A DNA stretch of 64,000 nt from Brachynemurus nebulosus (lineage: Eukaryota; Arthropoda; Insecta; Neuroptera; Myrmeleontidae), in assembly GCA_035578155.1 (NCBI GenBank), contig JAPWDM010000013.1, forward strand, positions 6,969,527 through 7,033,526, in the 5' to 3' direction. The translations under genes were made by a program, and so were the position numbers. The notes under the pieces are model-generated. The model ran no database searches, was not told where the DNA came from, and was given only the letters and a program-made list of their open reading frames with translations. How positions within the stretch are numbered: position 1 is the stretch's first letter; each line of letters opens with the position of its first letter. Positions 11,520 through 21,117 of this stretch are shown here, in pieces.

Positions 11520-12022
11520 AATTTTAGTGAATATCATTTTCGTATTCTAGGGACCTCAAAACAGATTTCTGCCATAGTCCCGGACTCAGATTGCGTCATG
11601 ACACCTACTGTAATAGCTGAATTTCGAGTTTTCGAAATTCGCTAATATGTTTTTGTACAAATTATTGTAATGTGCCTATTGTTTTATCATGTAATATGTC
11701 AAATAAAGAATTTATATATTTTTTTTCACAAATAATAAAAAACCACAAAAATTTTTTTCTATATTAATAATTTGATTTTAATGCTTACCCTTCTATCAAT
11801 ATCCTTTTAAACTATTTTAATTCAATTATTTATTAATAAATAAAAAAAAGCCTTATTTATAAATAATACGGTAATTTTTACTGCGCTATAGGATAATTTA
11901 AAATTTTTACTATAAATTATCGTATTTTTTGCTTAGCCTGTCACTTATGTCCGCATTACCAGAGAGCTCAGTAATTTTTTACCAGAAATTTCAGTAAAAA
12001 TTACTGTATTTTTTTCTCAGTG

Positions 12023-13119
12023 TACAAAATGTCGACATCTATATATCCAAACAGAGAAACATTAATGACACTCGGAGTTGGAAACCGATATACAAACAGA
12101 CGTGTAATATGAGTAATATGACACATAGAGTTCCATCTAGCGGTCAAAGTAGGAAACATAGAATGGTAAGTAAGGAAACATTAAATGCGAAGTGAATTGA
12201 AAAATAACCATTCTATTAATAATAATTTTTGTTATCAGAGGTTTCTTTCAGAAATAACTTCATTAATATATAAATGTCAAAACTGTTCGGACACATGATC
12301 GCGTTCCGGTATTTACGTTACTGCAAACTGAAAATACAAGATTTAATCGGCTCTTAAAACCATACAGTATTACAGATTTTCTATAGCAATTAAATATTTT
12401 CTAAATTAACAGAAAAGAAATTCCTTTTCAAAAAAAACCTTCTATTCCCGTTACTGAGATTGTTATTTAGTATTTATTTTCTTATATGTAGTTTCACAAC
12501 TTCACAGAACTATAGAGAACTATGTTTTAATTAAAAACGAAAGAACATAAAATTGCAAGAAACAACACAAAAACGGAGAAAAAACAAGAACAAAAAAAAC
12601 AACTAAATCAACATTACAAAAATATTAAAACTTTAACAATCCATGCAACAGTTAAAACTTAAAAACTTGTTAAAAATAACATTTTAAGATTACAAGAACA
12701 AATCAGAATGTTCGACGAACGAAACAACCTCGAAAACATTAACATTCCCCATCGAATACTTAACTAACATCATTTACATCGATGTACGTAAACGCGAACT
12801 ATATATAGGGCTATCTTGCTTCAACATCCGTGTATTTTATATGTTTATCTTTTTTGCGTTTAAAATTACGATAGTTAAAGAACTGAGAAAATAGCCCGAC
12901 AAATATTGTTCGTTTTTCGAAATTTTCTAACAAGAATTTTCTATATTCGACTGATGTTGAATTTAACTGTTAAAGAAACATATTTGATCAAACTGTCTTA
13001 TTATTTTTATGTATGTCTGATTCATAACTAATGGACCAAATTATAGTTTTAAGTTCAGAAAGCAAATGTAATAATATTTTAGGCTAATGTAATAATATTT
13101 TAATATTATGTAATAATAA
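12023..13119. other. Unassigned sequence
   Basis: No gene. It includes the short phrase GTTCCATCTAGCGGTCAAAG at 12130-12149 and A-rich stretches at 12530-12620. No repeat boundary was found. Confidence 0.5.
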
Positions 13120-13556
13120 AAAGTATCCTGAGTGTTGTTGAAGGTAATAAGTTATCACCACACCAAATTTCATCAAAATCCGTTCAATAGTTTTTAATGT
13201 AATGTGTGCAGATGCTCAGAATGGTTTTTCTATTTTACCATGGGAATCAAACATTTTCCCGCAGTAAAAAGCATCCTAGATATTGACCCAGGTAACAAGT
13301 TATCACTGCATCAAATTTTATCAAAATCCGCCCAATAGTTTTTGCATAATGTGTGCACATGCTCAGTATGGTTTTTCTATTTTCCCGTAGGGATGAGAAA
13401 TGTTCCCGGAATAAAAAGTATCCTAGATGTTGACCCAGGTAACAAGTTATCATCATACCAAATTTCATTAAAATCCGTCCAATAGTTTTTGCGTGATGCG
13501 TGAACAGACAGACAGACAAACAGACATCTCGTTATAGTTTTATTATATGTATAGAA
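13120..13556 (-). repeat. Three tandem copies of a 148-bp unit ending in a (GACA)n tail
   Basis: The phrase GTAACAAGTTATCA (or GTAATAAG) starts at 13144, 13292 and 13439, so the period is 147-148 bp. Each unit holds CCAAATTTCATCAAAATCCG and CAATAGTTTTTG. The last ends with GTGAACAGACAGACAGACAA and an AT-rich tail. This wording is typical of the terminal region of several insect interspersed repeat families. A 90-codon minus-strand frame here is periodic because of the repeat and is not a gene. Confidence 0.85.
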
Positions 13557-13560
13557 TTAA

Positions 13561-13710
13561 CACCTTGACGGTCATTGACGTCATAAGACGTCAAGTGCAA
13601 CCTTACTAACTCACACACCACGTCGTAGGACTACAACAATTCCATTGTATTTATTAACTGCCAAAATAGTGTTGGGCGTTTTGTCCTCATAGGTTACGAC
13701 CGTCAAGGTG
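13561..13710. mobile_element. piggyBac-like MITE, 150 bp
   Basis: Ends CACCTTGACGGTC and, reversed, CACCTTGACGGTC are identical for 13 bp. The left flank is TTAA (13557-13560); the right flank is GTAA, one base away from the TTAA expected for piggyBac. No coding capacity. It abuts the 148-bp tandem array. Confidence 0.75.
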
Positions 13711-13714
13711 GTAA

Positions 13715-14079
13715 TACGGAAAGCCTTACATAACAGTTATACCCACTTCTTTGGTCTTAAAAATATTGACTATTTTCGATATATTTGAATTTTACCAAAA
13801 CTTATTTTTCCAAATTTAACACCCTGTAGCTCAGAAAGCACTAAAATTCATCTTTTTGTACCAAACTTTTTATAGATCGTACAATTTCAAAAAAAAAAAC
13901 CGCCTATAACCGATAGACGAACGATTCCAAAGATGAAGACCAAAGTTATTCTAATAGTGTATCGTTTTATCAGTTCCGCTACTGAACACTAAAAAACATA
14001 ATTTAATGGAACTTCAAATATAAAACCAAATTCAAATGAAATGAAAATTCATAAAGAAATATTATTTATACTTCACAAA
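13715..14079. other. Unassigned sequence
   Basis: AT-rich; nothing recognised. Confidence 0.5.
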
Positions 14080-14501
14080 TGAAGGGTACAGGGGAAAAAC
14101 GATTATAGTCACAAAAAGTAAATTTTTCAGGGTAGCGTTTTTTAACTTTAAATTGTGAAACGCGCATTTTTCAACATAAAAATTTTTTGCCTAAAAACCA
14201 CGCATAGGATCTGGTGGTTCAAACTTTCGGTGGTTATTACCAATATAGTAAGCTAGAAGACGCCATGCCAGCAGAAAATAAACGGCTAGCCGTTTTTGCG
14301 AAATTTGACATTGAATCATGTATTATATGCGCATTTATCAGCAAAAGACTTTGCTCTTCCCCTGTATATAACGGACTATGTTTGATTTTAACGTGTAATA
14401 TTAGCACGGGGTCAATATTCTGCATACTGCTAACATAACAGCATGGATTTTGGTATTTTTTACTTTTTGTGACTCTGATCGTTTTTCCCCTGTGCCCTTC
14501 A
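14080..14501. mobile_element. 422-bp TIR element of unknown class
   Basis: Left end TGAAGGGTACAGGGGAAAAA and, reversed, right end TGAAGGGCACAGGGGAAAAA. The inverted repeat continues through CGAT...AGTCACAAAAAGTAAA for about 43 bp. No target duplication was identified. The 74-codon plus-strand and 62-codon minus-strand frames inside overlap each other, resemble nothing and are probably noise. Confidence 0.85.
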
Positions 14502-15612
14502 GATATGAACGTATATGTATAATTTTAACATTGCCCAGAGATACTATTGTGCTAGTTGCAACAATTATTTATAATATTATTTAACAAACCCACGCAAAAT
14601 TTAATTAATTTAAATTTTCAATTTATCATAATTAAAACAGAATTCCTTTTTCAGAAAGTTGGAGCGGTGCTTTTGGTTTTTCGGGCGACACGACGGGAAA
14701 ATTGTTTTCATCTTAATTAAAATTTATATTCAGACGTAACGTGATAAATTATTTCGATAAATAAATTTAGAAACTTTTTTTTTGCCCACCAAACACTGGA
14801 AAATTTAATTGTGTGAAGAAGAAAAACAATTAAAAAAATGAAAATTTCACTTTTTTGTTATTCCTCTATTGAAACTCTTCTCTGGAAAAGTGGATACGAA
14901 TTTATATTTCAATTAACAACAAAGTTTAAAAAAATAATTTCGAGAAAATTGTTAGTGAAAGTTTTATTTGAAAATTAAGAGTGAAGTTAATGAAGTTTAA
15001 AGAAAAAAAAATATTTGGAAATTATAATGAGATAAAATTATTAAATTTTTTAGTAGGGCAGGGGTGAGTCAGTTGAAAAGAGGGAACAGCTGTATTTTTA
15101 TGCTTGTAATTCGACTACAGATGGGGCGATTAGGTAATAAAGTATGGACACTGTGACTACTATTTCTTCGATTGCAATAAAACTAGAAGAATATCACTCG
15201 CAACAAATTCGCATAATATTTCAAAAATTGTATCAAAATTGATCGAATAATTCTGAAGTTATGCGAATTTAGAGGAATTTTTGGACCATACAGGCCGGAT
15301 CAACAAACGGAGTTACAGATAAGCAATGAAAATGAAATTTTTCAGGAAGTTCCAAAATGTAAAATGCACATGAAAATTTTCATTTTCTGGCGAAAACATT
15401 TTCATATTTCAAAAGTGATCCTAATGTTTCCGCTTCTTTAGTAATATCGGAAGCAATCTAGTAAAATATTTTTCCTAAATATTGCATACTGTATTTTCGT
15501 TTTTCATTTGGTTGCTTCTAAGCATAAAACTTACTATCGTTACCAATTATTTTATTCTATATACATATGTACTTAGTAAATCATTAGTTTTAAAACATTA
15601 TTCCCCTGAGCT
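14502..15612. other. Unassigned AT-rich sequence
   Basis: No gene and no repeat boundary was seen. Confidence 0.55.
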
Positions 15613-15616
15613 TTAA

Positions 15617-15837
15617 CCCGTTTAGGACTAATGACAAGCTCAGCTCGTCATACTAATTTTTAGAAAAAATTCAACTGACGAGTGTGGGTTGTCTTATATC
15701 GGTAACAGGAGGTTGTATAGTAAAGAGCAGTCATATTGTAAATAATTTGAGTAAAAAATACCAAACTTGCTATTATACTTATAGAGATATTAAATCTTTT
15801 ATTTAAAATATTGAAATATATGGCGGTACTAAAGGGG
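15617..15837. mobile_element. piggyBac-like MITE, 221 bp
   Basis: Ends CCCGTTTAGGACTAATG and, reversed, CCCCTTTAGTACCGCC, flanked by perfect TTAA on both sides (15613-15616 and 15838-15841). The CCC start and TTAA target are characteristic of piggyBac. The interior is AT-rich and non-coding. Confidence 0.85.
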
Positions 15838-16076
15838 TTAATAATCTCACAATTGCTTTCCTAATGATTTCAGAAAAAGAAAAAAAATAAAAGAAAAAAA
15901 AAATTGAATTCTTATGGAAACAGTTTAATTTTCTGTCTCTAAACAGTTAGGTTCAAGTTGTATGAAAATTAAGGTCTCTCTTAAGTACATGCCCGAATCC
16001 CAAGTTGTGGAGTATCTAGGCATGTTTTTTTTTTTATTGTCCACTTCGTCCCTACACAGTTTCCGTGTACAAGGTA

Positions 16077-16345
16077 CAGTAAAAGCTCCCTAATCTTGAC
16101 AAGCATGTCCAGGACTATTCTCTAGTCTTGACATTCCCACTATTTACTACCCCTATATGCGCACTGAATACGCAACATACGCAATATAAATCTAAAAAAA
16201 GAGTTAGGTAGAGAAGGATACAAAATATACGCCATTAATTACGAATTTAATTGGTTACGGAAGAATCATGGTGGGCGAAAATATTGTCAAGAGTAGAGAA
16301 ATTATCCAGCCAATTATTGAGCGTAAGTTTACGGGGCTTCTACTG
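16077..16345. mobile_element. pogo/Tigger-type MITE, 269 bp
   Basis: Ends CAGTAAAAGCTCCCTAA and, reversed, CAGTAGAAGCCCCGTAA, flanked by TA on both sides (16075-16076 and 16346-16347). CAGT(A/R)(G/A)AAGCC is the usual look of pogo-type ends. Subterminal CTTGACA words occur (ATCTTGACAAGC, AGTCTTGACATTC and, inverted, TTGTCAAGAGT). No transposase. Confidence 0.85.
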
Positions 16346-16347
16346 TA

Positions 16348-17532
16348 ATCCTGAATCCCGGAATTTTATGAAAACAATAATAATTTAGGAAAAGCGTAAC
16401 TAATTATTGATATTGTAATTAAAAAAAAATTTCAGAAAATTGTTTAAATGTTTGTCGCTGATTGAAAATAGATAATTTTTAATAGATAGTTTGCAACTAT
16501 GAATTATTAGGTACGATCAGATGAGAAAAAACTATGTTCTAATGGAATTTGTAATGTCATGTCATGTTTATATGTAATTTATAGTCGAAATCCGACATGC
16601 GGCAAACTTTGAAACAACTGATCAGACCAGTGCAATTGTGATGAAATAAACTTGAACCTTTTTTTCCTGAAATTAGTTTTTTTTTTCTTTTTAAATTTTA
16701 ACGTACGAAACTGATGGCAAAAATTTTACGAAAATATGTTAAAAACGAATACACCACAAATCCAATTTTACAATAAAATTTGTAATAGGATGAATAATGA
16801 ATATATTTTGGTACTTTAAAGTTGGAACAGTTTGAATAATTGTTTGAAATTTTAACAAATAACCAGAAATTGTTTAATAGTATTTTACAGTATAAGTTCG
16901 GTAAGTTGCTTTTACTGATAGAGAAAATCTTGCAAAAACGGGACCCGCAAGGTCGAGTTTTTGCAATTTTCAAGATCAGTAAAGGCACTTAGCGCATCAT
17001 GTATTGTATTTAATATCTTTTGCAGGATCGATTTAAAATATTAAAAAATAAAAATATAGTAAATAAAACATAAAATTCGGATAATATAAATGAAATTTTA
17101 GAAGAATTAAGAACAACTTATAATGCGAATCTTTATAGTGACAATTGACAACTAGATTTGTAAATAAAAAATTAATGTCAATATTTAATTGGCGTGAATA
17201 TTTTTTTGAATTTTCTATTAAAAAATGGAGGAAAATAGTTTGTTCAACTATAATATTAGTGAGAATAATGAAATTGATGAAGCATTCTAATATTGGCTGC
17301 AAATTTATACTGAAATTTTAAAATGAAAGGAAGATTATGAAAACCACAGAAAATTTTAATAATTGAATCAACCTTTTGAAATGTCAATAAAATATGAAGA
17401 CTAATAACAACAATAATAATAATAATGTGCAAACTAGTGAAAATTTTCATATTAATCGATTAATTTTCCTAACTGTTCAAATTGTACTTTTAATTTCAAT
17501 ATAAATAAATAATTACAATCATTTTTGAGCTA
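16348..17532. other. Unassigned AT-rich sequence
   Basis: Several minus-strand open frames of 64-96 codons reflect base composition and have no recognisable domain. The 22-bp phrase ending CACCACAAATCCAATTTTAC (about 16750) recurs at about 18728. Confidence 0.55.
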
Positions 17533-17765
17533 ATTTCACTTACCACACTCCTATTCACTTACCACGCATCTATTTCACTTACCGCACTGTTATTTTTTGG
17601 TTTCCATGGATATCAACAAACGTTCGGGAAATGTAACTTACCGGCATTATCAACAGCATCGGTAAATGCATGAAAATACACGATCGTGCAAAAAATTTTA
17701 AATTTGATCATAATTTTGGTTTTTGGCTGGCCCACAGCGTGATCGTAAGTGAGTGAACCAAATAA
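17533..17765. repeat. Tandem TTCACTTACC words with an inverted partner
   Basis: Three consecutive units of 19-20 bp lie at 17533-17592: TTTCACTTACCACACTCCTA, TTCACTTACCACGCATCTA and TTTCACTTACCGCACTG. An inverted copy of the word (GTAAGTGAGTGAA) follows at 17744-17756. This could be a MITE of about 230 bp whose ends carry repeated words. No target duplication was resolved. Confidence 0.65.
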
Positions 17766-18030
17766 ATACGTAGCGTTTGTTGTTTTTTATGGTACCTATT
17801 GAACTACAAAACATATCCAATGATTTTCACTTTCTGCTCTTATTGAACTCATTCCTCCTCATGTATGCTTGCAAACCAATACGCGGGTTTTATTCCCTTC
17901 TATTCAATTGAATTCCACAATATAATATCAATAATTTTTTTTGCTCCGCTTTTTTTTTGTATTTTAATTGTGTCCAGTGATGCATAAATTGTAAATTTTT
18001 TCTGATTTTATTATACTTTAATAAAGTTAT
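17766..18030. other. Unassigned AT-rich sequence
   Basis: Nothing recognised. Confidence 0.5.
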
Positions 18031-18250
18031 TAAATACAAACAACCGATTAGCCAGTCAGGCTACGCTACCTAGTGCTGACAGCGGAGTACAGTCAATGCA
18101 GTCAGTCGCGTCAGTCAGTCAGTGTGAGTGCAGGCGTTTGATTGAGGCGAGCTAGCAAAACGTTTGTTTGATGTATTACCGCGGTTATATTGTTATCATC
18201 ACGGTAGATTGATGGATAGACGGACTGAAAATGCGACTATAATACTGAAA
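18031..18250 (+). promoter_or_regulatory. Candidate TATA-less promoter or 5' exon island
   Basis: This stretch is clearly richer in G+C than its surroundings and matches no repeat seen here. It has clustered initiator-like words: AGTCAATGCAGTCAGTC and then TCAGTCAGTCAGTGTGAG at about 18111-18128. TCAGT is the arthropod initiator core. No TATA box or open frame accompanies it. It may be a 5' UTR or promoter of a gene outside the window, or unrelated unique sequence. Confidence 0.25.
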
Positions 18251-18840
18251 GTAAAATTTTTCAGTTTTAAATTACATGGACTACCGCCGAGCAAGTAGTT
18301 GAATTGCAATTGCAATTTTGTCTTTTTCATTGTCTACTTCAATATAGCGTTATTGCTGCTATGGTCGGTATTGTTATTTTTGTTAATTGGTTTCATTGTA
18401 ACGAAACTGTAATTATAATTAAATAAACCTACAAATTTTTTCTGTTTCTAGGATATTTTTATTAAAAAACAAAATTGGATATTACTAAAATCTTTTTTTG
18501 AAAGAGACTTGAAAGCAATTTTTATAGCGGTTTTGAAGTTTTTAAAAAACCTAGTATATCTAGACGTCAAGTTCAATTTTGTCAAGTTTAGTTAATAGCT
18601 ACAAAAATGCAATTTGGGTAATATGCATGTGAAATTTTCGTTTTTCTGTAAAAATAGCCATGTTTGTTCGAAAAATCGGACTTATTTTGACCTATTTTTT
18701 GGACGTGAATTTTCTGTTAGTCTATACACCACAAATCCAATTTTACGTAGGGGTCGGTGCAAATTTAAGGGGTGGTACGTAAAATCGGAAGATCAGGGGC
18801 GTCGGTAAACTTTTGTTTCGGGGGTTGGTAAATATTATTT
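18251..18840. other. Unassigned sequence
   Basis: The segment 18725-18746 repeats a 22-bp phrase from about 16748. Otherwise nothing was recognised. Confidence 0.5.
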
Positions 18841-18980
18841 CAGGGTGTAAGGGAAATAAATCTTATCCTTTTGAAAGGTGACGCAACTGTTAATTCCAAA
18901 AAAATTCCTGCGGTTTTAGTGTCTACAGGGTGCTATGAGTCACCCCACAAAAGGACTAAAGTTATTTGTTTTACACCCTG
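18841..18980 (+). mobile_element. CAGGGTGTAA MITE, copy 3
   Basis: The same 140-bp element as at 5066-5205 (CAGGGTGTAAGGGAAATAAA start, GTTTTACACCCTG end). TA follows the right end but the left flank is TTT, so the left target copy is mutated or lost. A 66-codon frame across it is an artefact. Confidence 0.9.
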
Positions 18981-19127
18981 TATATCTATGAGCAGTTACG
19001 TTAAACTTCCATTCAACGTCACTAGATGGCACACTCCTTATTTTTTATTTCTACTTTCATTGATTGTGTGAAAAGCTTTATTTTTCTAACTTTATTTATT
19101 CAATAGCATATTACAATTTTTATTTTA

Positions 19128-19345
19128 CTATGATGTGGGGTGAGGATAAGGGAAGTGGTATGGGGGCGTGAGGATTCGGTGGATATGCGTCTGCAGTCGT
19201 CCTCTTGGAGGAAATATGCCGATATTCATTCGGAATTGTGAAGGAACACTGCAGGAAACCTTCCTGAAATAACCGGCCGTGGGATTCGAAACCTAGATCT
19301 ACCAGTCGACCTAAGCACGCTGGGCCACTCCGCTGATTGACACGG
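19128..19345 (-). mobile_element. tRNA-derived SINE, copy 1
   Basis: Read on the minus strand, the head is tRNA-like: AGCGGAGTGGCCCAGCGTGC (A box, TGGCCCAGCGTG), then GGTAGATCTAGGTTTCGAAT and CCCACGGCCGG, with GTTTCGAATCC as B box. The body follows with CAGGAAGGTTTCCTGCAGTG, a GAATGAATATCGGCATATTT block and GACTGCAGACGCATATCC. Copies at 32175-32338 and 33061-33200 share head and part of the body. It would be transcribed by RNA polymerase III from the internal boxes. Confidence 0.8.
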
Positions 19346-19816
19346 AATTATTCCAATAATTCCACAATAACGGTATCAAACAACTTTATTAAATTATAGG
19401 GGAGAGTCTCCTATGTTGGACCGGCTCCAAAATTGGACCACATCAATTTTACGTAACTAAAGGGCAGAGAGAGCCATTTAACAAACTTTTGAAGTTATTT
19501 CTTAGTATGAATTTAGATAGTTGTCAAACAAATAGTCTTTTAAAACTCACAAATTTATGAAAAATTGATAAGTGGATGTTAAATTTTAATTACTTACCAT
19601 TTGACTAAACTCTTAACAGATGTTATGTTTCGTCTATGACATATGTAATTTATTATGACATAATCTTAAAAGTATAGTATACATGCGTTAGATAGAGACA
19701 ACGGTCATTGTAAAGAAAACACTTAGGTACCCTAAATTGGACCTGTCATAAGTTCTTATAATGGACCGGTTCAATGTAAGAACCATTTCACATTAAAAAT
19801 TGTTATTATCCATAAA

Positions 19817-20685
19817 ATGAGAGAAATATGGCCAATAGAAACAAGAACAATTAGAAACACATCACTAAATATTCCAATGCAAGAAATTTTTCCATTAATC
19901 GCAATAAGACAAGGAATTGAAGCTAAAAATAACCGTAAGGATCAATAAGTAATAGAATTAACTAGTTATCCTTACAAAAATAGTTTAAAGGTATCCAAAG
20001 CCGAATTATCAAAAGAAAAATGTTTGAAAGAAAAATAGAAGTAGAAGAAACGGTTTTTTGAAACGAGAGCTAATAGGCAGTCTAATAAAGAAGCTAAAAG
20101 TTGATATTGTGGAATTTACGAGGAAGACAGAATTTAGCCAATGGTTCAGTGCATGAGGTGTAGGGCAGGGGTTCTCAACCTTTCAGACTCTGAGCCCCCT
20201 TCATACTTTGGTGTGAGGTCACGCCTCCCTTTACGGATTAAGTTAATTTAGACTTATACATATATGATAAATTTACTTACAATATGTTTGAGTAAAATGA
20301 CTTTGAACTTAGGCTAGACATACTCTGGTAAGGAATATAAAATTATATTTCTTCAAATACAAATTTTTATTACACAAATCATCGAAAAAATCACAAGTCA
20401 GCTAGTTTCTCACGCCTGGCCGGACGCCCACTTACATTTTATTGAGATAATAGCTATATAAAGAAATTTCAATGATTGTGTGTTTGTGTCCAGCATCAAA
20501 TTCAAATTTTTGTTATTGTAAATATACATGCAAAAACAACTGTTTCAAAACTACAAACTTATTTAATTTTTTTAAATTTGTTGACGCCTCCCCTAGAATT
20601 CTTCCCCGCCCCCTGGGTTGAGAACCGCTGGTGTAGAGAATGGAATCATGTAAAGTGTGCAAATTCTTCGAAAAGAGTAAAATAG
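19817..20685 (+). pseudogene. pogo-like transposase C-terminus, interrupted by hAT
   Basis: One reading frame runs from ATG 19817 to TAG at 20683-20685 if the hAT element (20166-20630) and one target copy are skipped. It has about five in-frame stops and no frameshift. Readable motifs are ELTSYPYKN followed by a Lys/Glu-rich stretch, then YCGIYEED and finally QCMRCREWNHVKCA. LTSxPYKN followed by a terminal zinc-finger-like C-x2-C...W-x2-V-x-C tail is the arrangement at the C-terminus of insect pogo/Tigger DDE_1 transposases. The helix-turn-helix and DDE domains are absent. The true upstream limit is unknown because the frame is open before ATG 19817. Confidence 0.7.
20166..20630. mobile_element. 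hAT MITE inside the pogo-like element, 465 bp
   Basis: Ends CAGGGGTTCTCAACCTTT and, reversed, CAGCGGTTCTCAACCCAG are typical hAT termini. The flanking octamers GTGTAGGG (20158-20165) and GTGTAGAG (20631-20638) match at seven of eight. No transposase. Its insertion splits the CMRCREW codons of the host transposase relic. Confidence 0.93.
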
Positions 20686-21117
20686 TACTTTTGTATTAAC
20701 GGTAAGAACTGATTTCTGAGTTTTTTAATTTAGAATTGATATGTATACTTTTTGTTTACACTATATTTTTTTTTTACTATGTAATACTGATTTTGGTTAT
20801 AGTACAGTATAATAAAATATAGTTTTTGAAGTTTTTTCTCAACTTTCGTTTGATTATGCTATTATTACCGGTCGTCCAATTGAAGATCCAATCGGTCCAA
20901 ATTAGCATACTAGTTTCTTAAATTGGACCAAATGACGCTATCATTTTTAACCCCGGGAAAATCCTTTGAAAATTCAACTAGAGCCGAATTAATATTTTTG
21001 TTTTATAACAAAAAGATTGATTAATCAGACAACCTAAAATGATCGATGTATCTCGATTGGTTTTCTTGTTGTAAACAAAAATGTAAAAAGTGGTTCAATA
21101 CTGGAGACTCTCCCCTA

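Larger units (their letters stand above)
9093..11645 (+). mobile_element. HINE/Helentron-like element, longest copy (2.55 kb)
   Basis: The 5' block is ATACCCCTGTCGCAGCAT, followed by TAGCGAATTTCC. The 3' end is a hairpin GAATTTCG-AGTTTT-CGAAATTC followed by GCTAA. The block TAGCGAATTTCC is inverted at the 3' end (GAAATTCGCTA), a subterminal inverted repeat. From 5' to 3' it contains a 120-bp tandem array interrupted by (TA)n, an AT-rich unique part, a block with GCATCCGACGTGTCTGGCT, a second (TA)n, then AAATTTTAGTGAATAT and the hairpin end. Tandem repeats, microsatellite, subterminal inverted repeats and a 3' hairpin are the layout described for Helentron-derived non-autonomous elements such as DINE-1. 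No Rep or helicase is present, so the class is inferred from structure. Confidence 0.7.
8493..12022 (-). mobile_element. CACTGAG-type TIR element, copy 1, split by a nested insertion
   Basis: The left end is CACAGAGAAAAAATTCCAG. The right end, reversed, is CACTGAGAAAAAAATACAG. Both ends and the neighbouring parts match the element at 52882-53924 in reverse order: 8493-8860 matches the 53.5-53.9 kb part; 9010-9065 (TTTATAATAAA...GTTTCATGAA) matches about 53320-53390; 11727-12022 matches 52882-53222. The middle is occupied by a HINE-like element (9093-11645). Without it the element is about 1 kb. A TA follows the right end and precedes the left. No transposase, superfamily not assigned. Confidence 0.8.
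19397..21117 (+). mobile_element. pogo-like element with decayed transposase (1.7 kb)
   Basis: The left end TAGGGGAGAGTCTCC is matched in inverted form at the right end (GGAGACTCTCCCCTA). The word TTGGACC or its complement recurs near both ends: TGTTGGACCGG, AATTGGACCACA, AAATTGGACCTGTC, AATGGACCGGTT on the left and GGTCCAAATT, AATTGGACCAAA on the right. The TA in the end sequence may be the target duplication. It carries the tail of a transposase (19817-20685), and a hAT element inserted in that tail. The catalytic part is missing, so this is an internally deleted copy. Confidence 0.75.

Noticed and set aside
11283..11645. 120-codon plus-strand open frame
   Set aside because: It is created by the (TA)n array (alternating Tyr-Ile) in the 3' part of a HINE copy and has no domain.
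13247..13519. 90-codon minus-strand frame with an internally repeated peptide
   Set aside because: The peptide repeat follows the 148-bp DNA tandem repeat and mirrors a non-coding interspersed repeat tail.
16698..17450. Minus-strand frames of 64-96 codons in succession
   Set aside because: AT-rich composition gives Ile/Phe/Asn/Lys-rich peptides without motifs; they overlap with different frames and lack splice or promoter context.
20476..20630. Upstream part of the 69-codon frame ending at 20685
   Set aside because: This part lies in the hAT insertion; only the last residues after 20631 belong to the pogo-like transposase tail.
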